From the NCBI GenBank assembly GCA_016296655.1, contig JAEDIW010000004.1:1-64000 (forward strand): DNA of 64,000 bases. Reading direction: 5' to 3'. Position 1 is the first letter of the stretch, and the number at the start of each line of letters is the position of its first letter. This document shows positions 26,534-35,837 of this stretch, one piece after another. A program made the translations under genes and the position numbers. This stretch comes from Treponema sp. Its GTDB lineage: Bacteria > Spirochaetota > Spirochaetia > Treponematales > Treponemataceae. The notes under the pieces were generated by a model. It saw nothing but the letters and a program-made list of their open reading frames with translations. It did no database searches and was not told the DNA's origin.

Positions 26534-28660
26534 ATGCTTTATCTGGATGTTGCCATAAATGTTCCTATAAATCAGACTTTTACCTACTCTTTTCAGGAAG
26601 GACAGCAGTCTGAAAAACTTTTTCAAAAGGATGACAAGCCTGCACAGGCTGAATTATTTGTAAAGAAAAAGCGAAATTCGGGAAAATCAGAACAAATTCC
26701 GCAGATTCCACAGCCGGGCAAACGGGTGGAAGTAAAATTCGGCAACAGAAAAACCGTTGGCTGTATTCTTGCAGTTTACGATTCAATTCCAGAAACCTGC
26801 AAGGTTGAACCTGAAAAAATCAGACCTATCTCAAAAATTCTTGATGCACAAAGCATTTTTACGCAGGACTTGATTCAGCTGGCAAAATGGATGAGCTGCT
26901 ACTACCTTTGTTCGATTGGCGAGACGGTTGCAGCGATGCTTCCTTCAGGCAAAAAGGAAAGTACCTCTGGTGGATTTTCCTATACCGAAGAAATTCCTGA
27001 GTCAACGCCAAAAAAACTTTCTGCAGAGCAGATAGCCGCCGTAAACGGAATATTTTCAGAAAATACGCAGACGCAGAAAGTTTTTGGAAAAAATGACAAA
27101 ATTCATTACCTGTATGGAAAAACAGGAAGCGGCAAAACCGAAGTTTTTCTGCAGTGTGCAGAACATATTCTGAAACAGGGAAAAGGCGTCATCTATCTTG
27201 TGCCTGAAATTGCCCTGACGCATCAGGTAATAGAAGCTGTTACAGAACGTTTTGGCAATACAGTTGCTGTTTTACATTCTGAACTTACGCCGAACCAAAA
27301 ACTTTGCGAATGGCACAGAATTCTGAAAAAAGAGGCCAGGGTCGTTATTGGCGCAAGAAGTGCAGTTTTTGCACCAGTTCCTGACCTTGGACTTATAATA
27401 ATTGACGAAGAACATGACGGTTCTTACAAATCTGGAACAACTCCACGTTATCATGCCAGACAGGTAGCCATGTACAGGGCTGCAAAATTTTCAATTCCAC
27501 TTGTAATGGGCAGTGCAACGCCAAGTGCAGAAGCCTGGCATTTGATGCAGTCGAATGTGATTCACAAGCATGTCCTTACAAAACGCCTGGCAGGAGGTGC
27601 AATGCCTCAAATCCGATGCATTGACCTTACAAAACAGAAAACTTCCGGCTGTATTTCACAGGAACTTGAAGCAGAAATAAAAAACACTTTGGCTAACGGA
27701 CGGCAGACAATTCTTTTCCTGAACAGGCGGGGCTTTACGCACTTTTTCAGATGCAACTCCTGCGGGTTTGAGCTGAACTGCAAAAACTGTTCCGTTCCCC
27801 TTACCTACCACAAGCATGAAAACCGCTTGCGATGCCATTACTGTGGCTGGTCAACAGAAGTACCCCATGAATGTCCAAAATGCGGTTCCCTGGATGTAGG
27901 ATACTCAGGTTTTGGGACTGAATTCATAGAAACCGAAGTAAAGGCAAAATTCCCTAAGGCAGGAATTGTCCGTATAGACACCGACAGTCTTACAAAAAAA
28001 GGCGAACTTCAGGAAAAACTTACAGCGTTTCGCAATGGTGAATATGACATCATGCTTGGCACCCAAATGGTTGCAAAAGGCTTGAATTTTCCGAATTTGC
28101 AGCTGGTAGGAATAATTCTTGCAGATACAGGGCTTCATATCCCAGACTTCAGGGCAGCAGAAAGAACTTTTGCACTAATTACTCAGGTTTCTGGGCGTGC
28201 AGGACGTTTTTTTCCAGATGGCAAGGTTCTTGTGCAAACTTACAACCCGGACAGGGCACCGATTTTTTATGCAGTAAAAGGACTTGAACAGGCTTTTTAC
28301 AAGGAAGAACTTGAAATGCGCAGGCTTCTGGATTTTCCTCCGTACTCAAGGCTTATCCGGCTGGTTTTCAGGGCTGCATCCAGAAGCAATGCAGAAAATA
28401 CATGCAGACAGGCAGCTGCCATCCTAAGAAAAAAAATTACAGAAATGCCAAAAGACAGAAACGGAAACGCTAGCGCAGAACTTTTAGGACCTGCCGAATG
28501 TCCTATTGAAAAAATTGCAATGAACCACAGGTTTCAGATTCTGCTGAAAGGCAAAGACATAAAAATTCTACAGAAACTTGCAGCACACCTTTTGTATGAT
28601 TACCAGAGGCCTCAGGAAGTGTACATAGAAACTGATGTAGATCCTGTAAATCTTTTATAG
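26534..28660 (+). CDS. priA: primosomal replication-restart helicase PriA
   Basis: It reloads the replisome at stalled forks. It has a 3'-binding domain at residues ~1-100, the Walker A loop GKTGSGKT at about 195-202, and Walker B IIDEEHDGSYKS. Eight zinc-binding Cys fall between about residues 410 and 460 (CNSCGFELNCKNC, CHYCGW, CPKCGS). The helicase motifs VTERFGNTVAVLHSEL and GTQMVAKGLNFPNL follow, and then the C-terminal domain. At 708 residues the length is normal. An insertion-like linker (residues ~30-60: FQKDDKPAQAELFVKKKRNS) splits the N-terminal domain. The start ATG 26534 gives the family N-terminus (MLYLDVAINVPINQTFTYSF). Confidence 0.96.
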   Translation: MLYLDVAINVPINQTFTYSFQEGQQSEKLFQKDDKPAQAELFVKKKRNSGKSEQIPQIPQPGKRVEVKFGNRKTVGCILAVYDSIPETCKVEPEKIRPISKILDAQSIFTQDLIQLAKWMSCYYLCSIGETVAAMLPSGKKESTSGGFSYTEEIPESTPKKLSAEQIAAVNGIFSENTQTQKVFGKNDKIHYLYGKTGSGKTEVFLQCAEHILKQGKGVIYLVPEIALTHQVIEAVTERFGNTVAVLHSELTPNQKLCEWHRILKKEARVVIGARSAVFAPVPDLGLIIIDEEHDGSYKSGTTPRYHARQVAMYRAAKFSIPLVMGSATPSAEAWHLMQSNVIHKHVLTKRLAGGAMPQIRCIDLTKQKTSGCISQELEAEIKNTLANGRQTILFLNRRGFTHFFRCNSCGFELNCKNCSVPLTYHKHENRLRCHYCGWSTEVPHECPKCGSLDVGYSGFGTEFIETEVKAKFPKAGIVRIDTDSLTKKGELQEKLTAFRNGEYDIMLGTQMVAKGLNFPNLQLVGIILADTGLHIPDFRAAERTFALITQVSGRAGRFFPDGKVLVQTYNPDRAPIFYAVKGLEQAFYKEELEMRRLLDFPPYSRLIRLVFRAASRSNAENTCRQAAAILRKKITEMPKDRNGNASAELLGPAECPIEKIAMNHRFQILLKGKDIKILQKLAAHLLYDYQRPQEVYIETDVDPVNLL

Positions 28661-28696
28661 AAAGTGAAAAGCTGACGCCCCCTCCTCTGAAAAAAA

Positions 28697-29488
28697 TCAA
28701 ACGTGTCTGCGTATTCCATCAAATTTTATCTGCCACAAAAAAAGTCCCTGAGGAGGAGCTGTTACTCCGGCAGCTTTACGGTCTTTTGAGTTCAAAACCT
28801 GCAGAAAAAAATCACGGTCCTTTCCATCCCTCTCAAATTCTATGAAAGTTCCTGTCAAAGTGCGAACCATTTTCCACAAAAATGCATTCGCCTCAATTTC
28901 AAAAACTAAAAGCCTGCCGGAAGGAAAACCTTCTGTTTCAAAAAAACGGGCATTCTCAATATAGCGGTTTGTCGAAAGGCTTTGATCTCCTGCGGCTGCA
29001 AAAGAAGCACAGTCAATTTCTCCTTTTAAAACAGATGCCATATCATTAAGTTTCTGCAAATCTGGAATTTTCTTTATGTACCAGACATACGGCATCTGAT
29101 TTGCAAGTGGATTCTGTCCGCAACATAAAAAGTATCTGTAGACACGACTTGTAGCCGAAAAACGTGAGTCAAAACTCTGAGGAACTTCCTTTGAGTCATG
29201 AATCCTTATGTCGCGAGGCAAAAGGGCATTGATTGCCTGAACATAATTTTTTTCAGGAATGGAATCTATTGGAGAAAAAAAATTGGCAGCTTGGGCTGCG
29301 GCATGAACTCCTGAATCTGTGCGGCCTGAACCATGCAGGGCTATGTGAGTGCCATGAAGTTTTTCAAGTGCTTTTTCAATTTCTTCCTGAACTGTTCTTA
29401 CAGATTTCTTACCGTCGGCATGATCCTGACGCTGCCATCCGCAGAAATTTGTGCCGTCATACGAAAGAGTCAACAGTATATTTCTCAA
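28697..29488 (-). CDS. truA: tRNA pseudouridine(38-40) synthase TruA
   Basis: It isomerises uridines 38-40 in tRNA anticodon arms. The catalytic Asp is in GSGRTDSGVHA (Asp58). Other family motifs are LSYDGTNFCGWQ at the N-terminus and FLWKMVRTLTG near the C-terminus. The 263-residue length is normal. The start is TTG 29488, because the family N-terminus (LTLSYDG) begins there. A GGAG lies about 11 nt upstream, a longer spacing than usual. It follows DUF2225 after 29 bp and converges with priA 36 bp away. No terminator hairpin is obvious in between. Confidence 0.93.
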   Translation of the reverse strand: MRNILLTLSYDGTNFCGWQRQDHADGKKSVRTVQEEIEKALEKLHGTHIALHGSGRTDSGVHAAAQAANFFSPIDSIPEKNYVQAINALLPRDIRIHDSKEVPQSFDSRFSATSRVYRYFLCCGQNPLANQMPYVWYIKKIPDLQKLNDMASVLKGEIDCASFAAAGDQSLSTNRYIENARFFETEGFPSGRLLVFEIEANAFLWKMVRTLTGTFIEFERDGKDRDFFLQVLNSKDRKAAGVTAPPQGLFLWQIKFDGIRRHV

Positions 29489-29517
29489 AATTTATATTTC
29501 TCCATTTTTGAAAATGC

Positions 29518-30408
29518 TTACAGATCACCTGCAGAAATTTCGGTACTGTGTTCCAGTTCCTTTGACAGATTGTCGTATAAATTTCTGGAATGTTCCAGTA
29601 ATGGTCCTGGCTTGCTTTTTGTAGATTTTCCAAAACCAAAGATTCTTGCAATAGCAGTTTTATATTCTTCAAGTTTTTTCAGGCGAAGTTCTGGATCTTT
29701 TTTTTGACCGTACTTGTATTCCAGAAGTCCGCAAAGATAAATCACTCCGTCCCAGCCGTAATTTTTGTCAATATCAGGCCCGAAATTTGAAATTGAAGAA
29801 CTCATTTCAACCCGAGAAGTTTCATTTACTACTGCCTGCTGATAAAAAAACAGGGCTTTTCTTACAAATGTTTCTGCCATTACAGAAAAATTGTGGTTCG
29901 GAACAGCTTCATCCAAATCCCTGCAAAGCCATGAAAGCCTGAGCGAAAGGATAGCCTGTTTCATTGTAGGCAGATAAGCAACATCCATTTTTGAATAAGT
30001 CAGAAGTGCCAGATAATGAATTGCAGCCCCATCGTAGAGATTGCGTTCATGGTCAAGTTTGAAATATGGGAAAACATTTTTTACAAGGTTCAGCCTGTTC
30101 TCTTCATCTTCAAAAATGCGGCCAATTGAAGTTTTATCTTGCAAAGCGCGGAAATCATTCCAAAAAAGAGCACAGTAGCAGTTGGGGCAGGCACCGACAG
30201 AATACATGAGCGGATAAACCCGGCCATAACGTGCGGACGGCTCATAATTGCGGTGCAACTCGTCTGTAAGGCTTCCGGCAATCATGCGTCCGTTTCCAGA
30301 AAGCATTTCTTCATGCCTGAATTCTTTCTTGCAGACAGGACACATACATTTCTGCTTAGTCCAGTACGAAATTAAAGGCTTTTTTTCTTTTCCCTCTGCT
30401 GATTTCAT
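29518..30408 (-). CDS. DUF2225 family protein
   Basis: A 296-residue soluble protein with a zinc-ribbon-like pair at the N-terminus (MCPVCKKEF, then ACPNCYCALF at about residues 75-85). These match the conserved Cys pattern of DUF2225, a family of unknown function common in spirochaetes and Firmicutes. The rest is helical and rather TPR-like (LNLVKNVFPYFKLDHERN, AIHYLALLTYSKMDVAYLP). The start ATG 30408 has GGAG 7 nt upstream. A 194-bp gap lies upstream and the gene probably has its own promoter. The mutual position with truA gives no functional clue. Confidence 0.8.
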   Translation of the reverse strand: MKSAEGKEKKPLISYWTKQKCMCPVCKKEFRHEEMLSGNGRMIAGSLTDELHRNYEPSARYGRVYPLMYSVGACPNCYCALFWNDFRALQDKTSIGRIFEDEENRLNLVKNVFPYFKLDHERNLYDGAAIHYLALLTYSKMDVAYLPTMKQAILSLRLSWLCRDLDEAVPNHNFSVMAETFVRKALFFYQQAVVNETSRVEMSSSISNFGPDIDKNYGWDGVIYLCGLLEYKYGQKKDPELRLKKLEEYKTAIARIFGFGKSTKSKPGPLLEHSRNLYDNLSKELEHSTEISAGDL

Positions 30409-30602
30409 TATTTTTCTCCATCATGCCAAATGTACTATCATGCCGAATATGCTGTGGCTGTCATTAAAGGTAACTTTTAAACCAAAACTTTTTTTATGCA
30501 GAAATCCTCATGACTTTTCAATGATATAAGAAAGTCTATGTTTCATCAATAAATAAAAAAAATGAATTTCAAATGAAATACCCTAAAAAAACAGATTTTT
30601 GC
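30409..30602. other. 194-bp intergenic region before DUF2225
   Basis: This AT-rich spacer contains the direct repeat atcatgcc at 30420 and again about 17 bp on, near the DUF2225 start, which could be an operator. No ORF, RNA or strong terminator is evident. Confidence 0.4.
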
Positions 30603-30992
30603 TTACAGTTTTTCAATCAGAACAAAGGCGGTTGCATATTCTTTTTCATGGCTGAGGCTTACAAAAATATTTGCCTCTCCGCAGCGTTTCTGAAAAAGTT
30701 CAAGAGCTCCGTTTCTTAATTCAATGGATGGCTTGCCTTCAGAATTCTTTGTAACAAACACATCTTTTAAGTCAAATCCCCATATTCCTGTTCCCAAAGC
30801 CTTGGAAAAGGCTTCCTTGGCAGCAAAACGAACGGCATAATGCTGGCATAAAGCATTTTCATGCCGGCTTTCGACAGTTTTAGAGGCAAATTGTTCTTCA
30901 GATGCAAAAAAACGATTTAAAATTGAAGGATTTTCTATCCATTTTTTGAATCGCCTTGTTTCTACAATGTCTGTTCCAATACCAAAAATCAT
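30603..30992 (-). CDS. acpS: holo-[acyl-carrier-protein] synthase
   Basis: It transfers 4'-phosphopantetheine from CoA to acyl carrier protein. The N-terminus MIFGIGTDIVETRRF holds the GIGxDIVE motif (Asp8 binds Mg), and HYAVRFAAKEAFSKALGTG holds the (W/R)FAAKEA..KA motif. The 129-residue length is normal. It is the last gene of the dxs-folP-cdaA-cdaR-acpS run, starting 30 bp after cdaR, with a GGTG 4 nt before the ATG. In many bacteria acpS sits near other cell-envelope genes, as here. Confidence 0.93.
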   Translation of the reverse strand: MIFGIGTDIVETRRFKKWIENPSILNRFFASEEQFASKTVESRHENALCQHYAVRFAAKEAFSKALGTGIWGFDLKDVFVTKNSEGKPSIELRNGALELFQKRCGEANIFVSLSHEKEYATAFVLIEKL

Positions 30993-31022
30993 TTTTCACC
31001 ACTTTTCTGCAGCTTTATCCTG

Positions 31023-32021
31023 CTATTCACCAGCTTCAGCAGGAGGTTCAGTTTCCATGCCACTCAGTTCAACTGTAATCATTACTTTTTCAGCAGTTTT
31101 TTCCAATATTTTTACACCAGATGGAAGCATATAATTTACTGTAAGTTCGTAATCTCCAGGCTCTGAAATTTTTGAGCAGTCAGAGAAAATTTTTACAGAA
31201 TCTTTTTCAGCTTTTTCAATGGCTAGCAAATCACCGCCTAACTTTAAAGAAACATGCTTTAGACTTTCACTTTCCGGAAGAATTTTTAAGTTTTCTGCAA
31301 GACGTTCAAATGACAGCGGAATATTTTCCAAAGTTTTTTCTGCATAGACCGGCTGGACTTCAACAGTAACAAAAACTTCTCCCTCATTTTCAATTGTAAC
31401 GAGGGAATTCAGTGAAGAAACCTTGACAGGTGCAGAAAAAGTTTTTGTATGATTTGAAAGCAAAAGCCGGTTTGTAAGCAGATTTGTGGTCTGTTCAACT
31501 GCAGAACGGGCTCCTGTAACTTTCAGCGAAGATGGAATCACGCTATAGGAAACCATTTCAAAACCGTGCGGAAGTTGTCCTGCAAAAGAAACATTAACAT
31601 CTTTGTAGGCAAAAGTTTTGTCTTCAATCTGAATATGAATTCTGTCAGGAAAAACCTTGGCTTCAAACGGGTCTATCAGGTAAATTTCCGGGGAAAATTC
31701 CAGAGAAACAGGAATGTCGAATTCTCCGGCTGCCGTATATGAATCCAAATTCAAGACAGCCTTAATCTCCCGGGAAGAAATTCCTGCAAGATCTTTGGGA
31801 TTTGCCCGCAAAGTTACGCGTACATGCTTTTGAAAGGAACTTACGGCCATAAACTGTCCGTTACTCTGCACCGTAACAGGCACTGAAATGGAATTCGTTC
31901 CAAGCTGCGAAATATTGTAGAAAAAATAAAGCAGAAAAGCTATTACTATGCAGATTGCCTTGGCAGTCCAGTTTACAACAAATGCATCAAAAATCTTAGA
32001 CTTTAGCTGATTCACTTTCAT
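31023..32021 (-). CDS. cdaR: YbbR-domain protein CdaR, likely regulator of diadenylate cyclase
   Basis: A single transmembrane helix (about residues 17-40: NWTAKAICIVIAFLLYFFYN) anchors an extracytoplasmic array of YbbR repeats (for example IPVSLEFSPEIYLIDPFEAKVFPDRIHIQIE). The family partner is CdaA, which CdaR regulates in Gram-positives. The gene starts at ATG 32021, supported by GGAGG 9 nt upstream, and overlaps the end of cdaA out of frame by 26 bp. It has 332 residues. The C-terminal ~90 residues may be a separate, less conserved sheet. Confidence 0.88.
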   Translation of the reverse strand: MKVNQLKSKIFDAFVVNWTAKAICIVIAFLLYFFYNISQLGTNSISVPVTVQSNGQFMAVSSFQKHVRVTLRANPKDLAGISSREIKAVLNLDSYTAAGEFDIPVSLEFSPEIYLIDPFEAKVFPDRIHIQIEDKTFAYKDVNVSFAGQLPHGFEMVSYSVIPSSLKVTGARSAVEQTTNLLTNRLLLSNHTKTFSAPVKVSSLNSLVTIENEGEVFVTVEVQPVYAEKTLENIPLSFERLAENLKILPESESLKHVSLKLGGDLLAIEKAEKDSVKIFSDCSKISEPGDYELTVNYMLPSGVKILEKTAEKVMITVELSGMETEPPAEAGE

Positions 32022-32814
32022 CGATTGTGTCCTCCAGCGTATAATCTTCGGCTTTTATGTCCAGCAAATCCTCTAGTGTCTGAGTAAGCTCTTCCATTGA
32101 TAAATCGTAATGCAGCCGGGATTCGTAGGCAAGGCTGATTGCCCCTGACTCTTCTGAAACAACGAGGACAACAGCATCCGAAACTTCTGAAATTCCCAGA
32201 GCTGCACGATGCCGAGTTCCAAAGGTCTTTTTTATGTCGTACTGTTCACTTAAAGGCAAAAAACATCCTGCTGACAAAACTTTTCCACCCTGAACAATAC
32301 AGGCACCGTCATGCATGGTTGTATTAAATGCAAAAATCGTCAGCAGAAGATTTGAAGAAAGGTCTGCATTCAGCTTTGTACCGTTTTCAATAATGTCATC
32401 AAGCCTTGTTCTTCTTAAAAAAACAACGAGCATTCCCCTTTTCAACTTTGAAAGTTGATCAGCTGCCATAAGGACTGCATCTACGTAAGAATGTTTTGAA
32501 CGGTTTCTGAAAGAAAACCAGTTGATTTGGCCGATTTTTATAAAGATTTTTCGCAGCTCCGGCTGGAAAACAATTGCAAAACAAATCAAAAGTCCCTGAG
32601 CAAGAATGTTCAAAAGCCATTGAAGTGTAGAAAGCCGGAACAGAAGTGCTGCCACATAGGCAAAGCCTACAATAATTGCAGAACGGATAATCTGTACGCT
32701 GTTTGTTTTCTTTAATATTCCATAAGCCTTGTAAAGCAGAAAGGCAATTATGCCTATGTCAATCAAGGGGCGGATAAAATCATATAGTTTTACAAGATTA
32801 TCAAATGCGTTCAT
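31996..32814 (-). CDS. cdaA: diadenylate cyclase CdaA
   Basis: It makes c-di-AMP from two ATP at the membrane. Three hydrophobic helices occupy the N-terminus (about residues 15-90), followed by the DAC domain. The two DAC motifs are intact: DGA at residues 169-171 (MHDGACIVQ) and RHR at 201-203 (TFGTRHRAALG). The 272-residue length is typical. The C-terminal tail overlaps cdaR. The c-di-AMP second messenger usually controls osmolyte and cell-wall homeostasis, which fits the envelope-linked neighbours. The start ATG 32814 follows a poorly placed purine stretch. Confidence 0.95.
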   Translation of the reverse strand: MNAFDNLVKLYDFIRPLIDIGIIAFLLYKAYGILKKTNSVQIIRSAIIVGFAYVAALLFRLSTLQWLLNILAQGLLICFAIVFQPELRKIFIKIGQINWFSFRNRSKHSYVDAVLMAADQLSKLKRGMLVVFLRRTRLDDIIENGTKLNADLSSNLLLTIFAFNTTMHDGACIVQGGKVLSAGCFLPLSEQYDIKKTFGTRHRAALGISEVSDAVVLVVSEESGAISLAYESRLHYDLSMEELTQTLEDLLDIKAEDYTLEDTIDESESAKV

Positions 32815-32896
32815 TTTTACTGAATATTTTCCCCTTTTTAAAAAAGCATCATTGCTAAAACACCATGAACACAGGCAGACAAAAAGCTGATTTTTG

Positions 32897-33721
32897 TCAG
32901 ATTTCTGAGCCTAAAGCCTTCAAAATATTCATAGAATCAACAGCTTCCTTTACGTCATGTACACGAATCATAAATGCTCCTGCAAGAACCGCAATGATGT
33001 CCGCTGCAAGAGTTCCTGCAAGCCTGTTTTCCACATCCTGCCCTGTAATCTGTCCGATGCAGGACTTTCTGGAAAGAGCCATAAGCACAGGAAATTTTCC
33101 CTGACACAGCCTGCCACAATTTTTTATAAGTGCAATATTTGCCTCAAGATTCTTTCCGAAGCCGATTCCTGGATCAAGGATTATCCTGTCTTTTCTGATT
33201 CCTGACTTCAAGGCAAATTCAACACGGCTGTTCAGATAAGAGTCAACCTCTGCAAATGCATCTGAATAAGACGCATTATTCTGCATTATATCTGGATTTC
33301 CGCGTTTATGCATCAAAATTACAGGAATTTCTGTTTTCGCTGCAAACGATGCCAGTCGTTCATCATCTTCCAGAGCAGAAACATCATTTAAAATGTCAGC
33401 ACCGCAGTCATAAGCTGCCTGCATAACTTCAAGCTTGCGGGTATCAATTGAAACAGGAATATCCGAATTCCTGCGGATTTCCTTGACAAGAGGAACAACC
33501 CTTGAAATTTCTTCAGCAGCATCAACATAAGAGGAGCCTGGTCTGGTCGATTCACCGCCAATATCCAGCAGGTCGGCTCCCTGTTCAATGAGTTTCATTG
33601 CATTTTCAATGCCGCCACGACTTTCATGCCAGAAAGAGTCAGGAGTAGCATTTACAATGCCCATTACAAATGCAGGTTTTTCAGTTGAAATTGTCCTGTC
33701 TTTTAATTTCAGAGTTTTCAT
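32897..33721 (-). CDS. folP: dihydropteroate synthase
   Basis: It condenses p-aminobenzoate with 6-hydroxymethyl-dihydropterin pyrophosphate in folate synthesis. The signature loops are MGIVNATPDSF, with Asn-Ala in place of the usual Asn-Val, and DIGGESTRPGS. A later DPGIGFGK binds the pterin phosphate. The 274-residue length is normal. It lies 11 bp after dxs, apparently in the same transcript. It starts at ATG 33721 without an obvious ribosome-binding site. No other folate gene is in the window. Confidence 0.95.
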   Translation of the reverse strand: MKTLKLKDRTISTEKPAFVMGIVNATPDSFWHESRGGIENAMKLIEQGADLLDIGGESTRPGSSYVDAAEEISRVVPLVKEIRRNSDIPVSIDTRKLEVMQAAYDCGADILNDVSALEDDERLASFAAKTEIPVILMHKRGNPDIMQNNASYSDAFAEVDSYLNSRVEFALKSGIRKDRIILDPGIGFGKNLEANIALIKNCGRLCQGKFPVLMALSRKSCIGQITGQDVENRLAGTLAADIIAVLAGAFMIRVHDVKEAVDSMNILKALGSEI

Positions 33722-33732
33722 TTCAAATCAGT

Positions 33733-35628
33733 TTAAACAAGTGTCAGAACTTCTGCAACTAAATCTTCAGTTGACAGTCCGCAGTCTGCGCAAATTTCGC
33801 TGCGAGAACCCTGGGGAATGAACCTGTCAGGAAAAGCCATAAGCCTTACGTTTTTTATGCCTTTGAGCAAAAGTGCATTTTCTATTGTCTCTCCTATTCC
33901 TCCGTTTTCTGCACCATCTTCACTAATCAGGACAGCAGAATATTTTCCAGCAAGTTCTGCAAAAGACTGCATATCAAACGGCTTTACAAAGCGTATTACA
34001 TAGATGTCTGCTTCAATTCCTTTAAGCAGCAGAGAACGGGCAGCAGTAATATTTTCTGCATAAAAACCGCCTGTACAGGCAAGAAGCACTTTTTTTTCTG
34101 AAACAGCATTTTCGGCAGGCGCAAGAGAAGGCGCAAATTCTACGCATGGAATGAAAACTCCTTTAGCAGAAACTACAGGAACAGAAAAATCAATGTTTTC
34201 AGACGGGCATGAGCCTTTAGGATAGCGGATTACGACAGGTCCCCTACATTCTTCAATAGCCCAGGTCAAACAATGCTCTAAATCTTTTGCAGAAAAAGGC
34301 GCAAGAATTGTAAGGTTTGGAACAGTTTTCATAAGTGCAATATCAAACATTCCCTGATGAGTTTCCCCATCCTGAGGAACAGGACCTGCACGGTCAAAGA
34401 CCAGCACTACATGAAGATTCTGCAAAGCAACGTCATGTATTATCTGATCAACTGCCCGCTGCATAAAAGTTGAATAAATGCACACAACTGGAATCATGCC
34501 ACCGGCTGCAAGTCCAGCCCCAAAAGTAACGGCATGCTGTTCTGCAATACCGACATCAAAAAAGCGTTCCGGAAATTTTCTAGAAAAAGGTTCAAGCCCC
34601 GTGCCAGAAGTCATTGCCGCTGTAATGGCAGCAATTTCCTTATGCTTTTCAGCAAGTTTTACAAGAGATGAACCAAAAGCCTGAGTAAAACTGACCTTAT
34701 CAGCTTTTTCAACAGTTCCATCCGTAACACAGAACGGTCCTATTCCATGAAATTTTGCAGGATCATTTTCTGCAAGGGCAAATCCTTTGCCTTTTCTGGT
34801 AACTACATGTACAACTACAGGCCTGGAAAGTTTCTTTACATGATGAAAAACTTTTTCAAGTTCATTTATGTCATGCCCGTCAAGCGGACCTACGTATTCA
34901 AAACCTAAATCAACAAAAAGATTATTTGTAAGAAAAAGCCCCTTTATACCGCGCTTAAAGCGAAAAATAAACTTTTCAAGATGTTTGTTAAAATACGGAA
35001 TTTTATCAACAAAATGGTCAACGGTGTGCCTGAAAGTCTGATACGAAGATGTCATGGTAAGCCGGCTCAGATATCTTGAAAGAGAACCTGTATTTTTTCC
35101 TATAGACATCTGATTGTCATTCAGAACAACTATAAGATTTTTGGCAAGCTGCCCTGCATGAGAAAGAGCTTCAAGAGCCATACCGCCTGTCAATGCGCCA
35201 TCACCTATAACAGCAACAGCTTTACCAGTTCTGCCTGTGTACTCCCATGCAGTCAGAAGCCCCAGTGCTGATGAAATTGAAGTAGAAGAATGACCGTTAT
35301 CAAAAAAATCATGGGGACTTTCTTTTTTCTTGGTAAAACCTGAAAGACCTCCATGCTGGCGAAGAGTGGAAAACTGCTCATATCGTCCTGTAAGAAGCTT
35401 GTGGGCATAGCACTGATGACTGACATCCCATACAATTGCATCTTGAGGACTGCTGAATGAACGGTGAAGTGCCACAGACAATTCAACTGCACCAAGATTG
35501 CTCGCAAGATGACCTCCATTCTTGCCAACTGCATCAATAATTACTTTTCTGATTTCATCAGCTAAAATGGTCAGCTGCCCGTTCGTGAGTTTTTTGACAT
35601 CATCTGGTGAATGTATTTCTGCAAGCAA
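33733..35628 (-). CDS. dxs: 1-deoxy-D-xylulose-5-phosphate synthase
   Basis: The first enzyme of the MEP isoprenoid pathway, using thiamine diphosphate to join pyruvate and glyceraldehyde 3-phosphate. The ThDP motif is GDGALTGGMALEALSHAG with the later N (VLNDNQMSIG). Other conserved stretches include HLASNLGAVELSVALH near the N-terminus and DRAGPVPQDGETHQG in the pyrimidine domain. The 631-residue length is normal. The start is TTG 35628. AAGGAG lies 11 nt upstream, and an out-of-frame ATG sits between. It lies directly downstream of the terminator of the small ribosomal-type gene, so it may be expressed by readthrough. Neighbours miaA and dxs both serve isoprenoid-derived products. Confidence 0.95.
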   Translation of the reverse strand: MLAEIHSPDDVKKLTNGQLTILADEIRKVIIDAVGKNGGHLASNLGAVELSVALHRSFSSPQDAIVWDVSHQCYAHKLLTGRYEQFSTLRQHGGLSGFTKKKESPHDFFDNGHSSTSISSALGLLTAWEYTGRTGKAVAVIGDGALTGGMALEALSHAGQLAKNLIVVLNDNQMSIGKNTGSLSRYLSRLTMTSSYQTFRHTVDHFVDKIPYFNKHLEKFIFRFKRGIKGLFLTNNLFVDLGFEYVGPLDGHDINELEKVFHHVKKLSRPVVVHVVTRKGKGFALAENDPAKFHGIGPFCVTDGTVEKADKVSFTQAFGSSLVKLAEKHKEIAAITAAMTSGTGLEPFSRKFPERFFDVGIAEQHAVTFGAGLAAGGMIPVVCIYSTFMQRAVDQIIHDVALQNLHVVLVFDRAGPVPQDGETHQGMFDIALMKTVPNLTILAPFSAKDLEHCLTWAIEECRGPVVIRYPKGSCPSENIDFSVPVVSAKGVFIPCVEFAPSLAPAENAVSEKKVLLACTGGFYAENITAARSLLLKGIEADIYVIRFVKPFDMQSFAELAGKYSAVLISEDGAENGGIGETIENALLLKGIKNVRLMAFPDRFIPQGSRSEICADCGLSTEDLVAEVLTLV

Positions 35629-35649
35629 CTTAAAGACATCTCCTTTCGT

Positions 35650-35689
35650 AAAAAAAAGACCGCGTTAGTTTTGCAACTTCGCGGTCTTT
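35650..35689 (-). terminator. rho-independent terminator of the 28-residue gene
   Basis: On the minus strand aaagaccgcg pairs with cgcggtcttt (35655-35689) and a run of eight T's follows at 35657-35650. It lies 25 bp past the stop of the small gene and ends just before the dxs ribosome-binding site. Confidence 0.9.
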
Positions 35690-35713
35690 CAGTTTGCATA
35701 ACAATAACAACTG

Positions 35714-35800
35714 TTATTTCTTATGCCGATTTCTTCTAAGCATCTTCTTTCGCTTATGTGTCGCCATCTTCTGGCGCTTTCTTTTCTTACCACAAGGCAC
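35714..35800 (-). CDS. 28-residue basic protein, bS22/AURKAIP1-COX24-type ribosomal protein candidate
   Basis: This gene is too short for ordinary ORF calling. Starting at GTG 35800, it reads MPCGKKRKRQKMATHKRKK, then MLRRNRHKK, and stops (28 residues, about half Lys/Arg). AAGGAG lies 7 nt upstream (35808-35813). The pattern of KKRK..KM..HK.RK..R..R matches the AURKAIP1/COX24 family, known as mitochondrial mS38 and, in mycobacteria, as the tiny 30S protein bS22. The gene has a near-consensus promoter (TTGACG/CATAAT) and a strong terminator of its own, predicting a very short abundant mRNA. Family recall only, since the protein is too short for confident homology. An ATT just before the GTG is a less likely start. 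Confidence 0.75.
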   Translation of the reverse strand: MPCGKKRKRQKMATHKRKKMLRRNRHKK

Positions 35801-35837
35801 AATGGCACTCCTTCGTTCTATGATAAAAACTTTGCTT

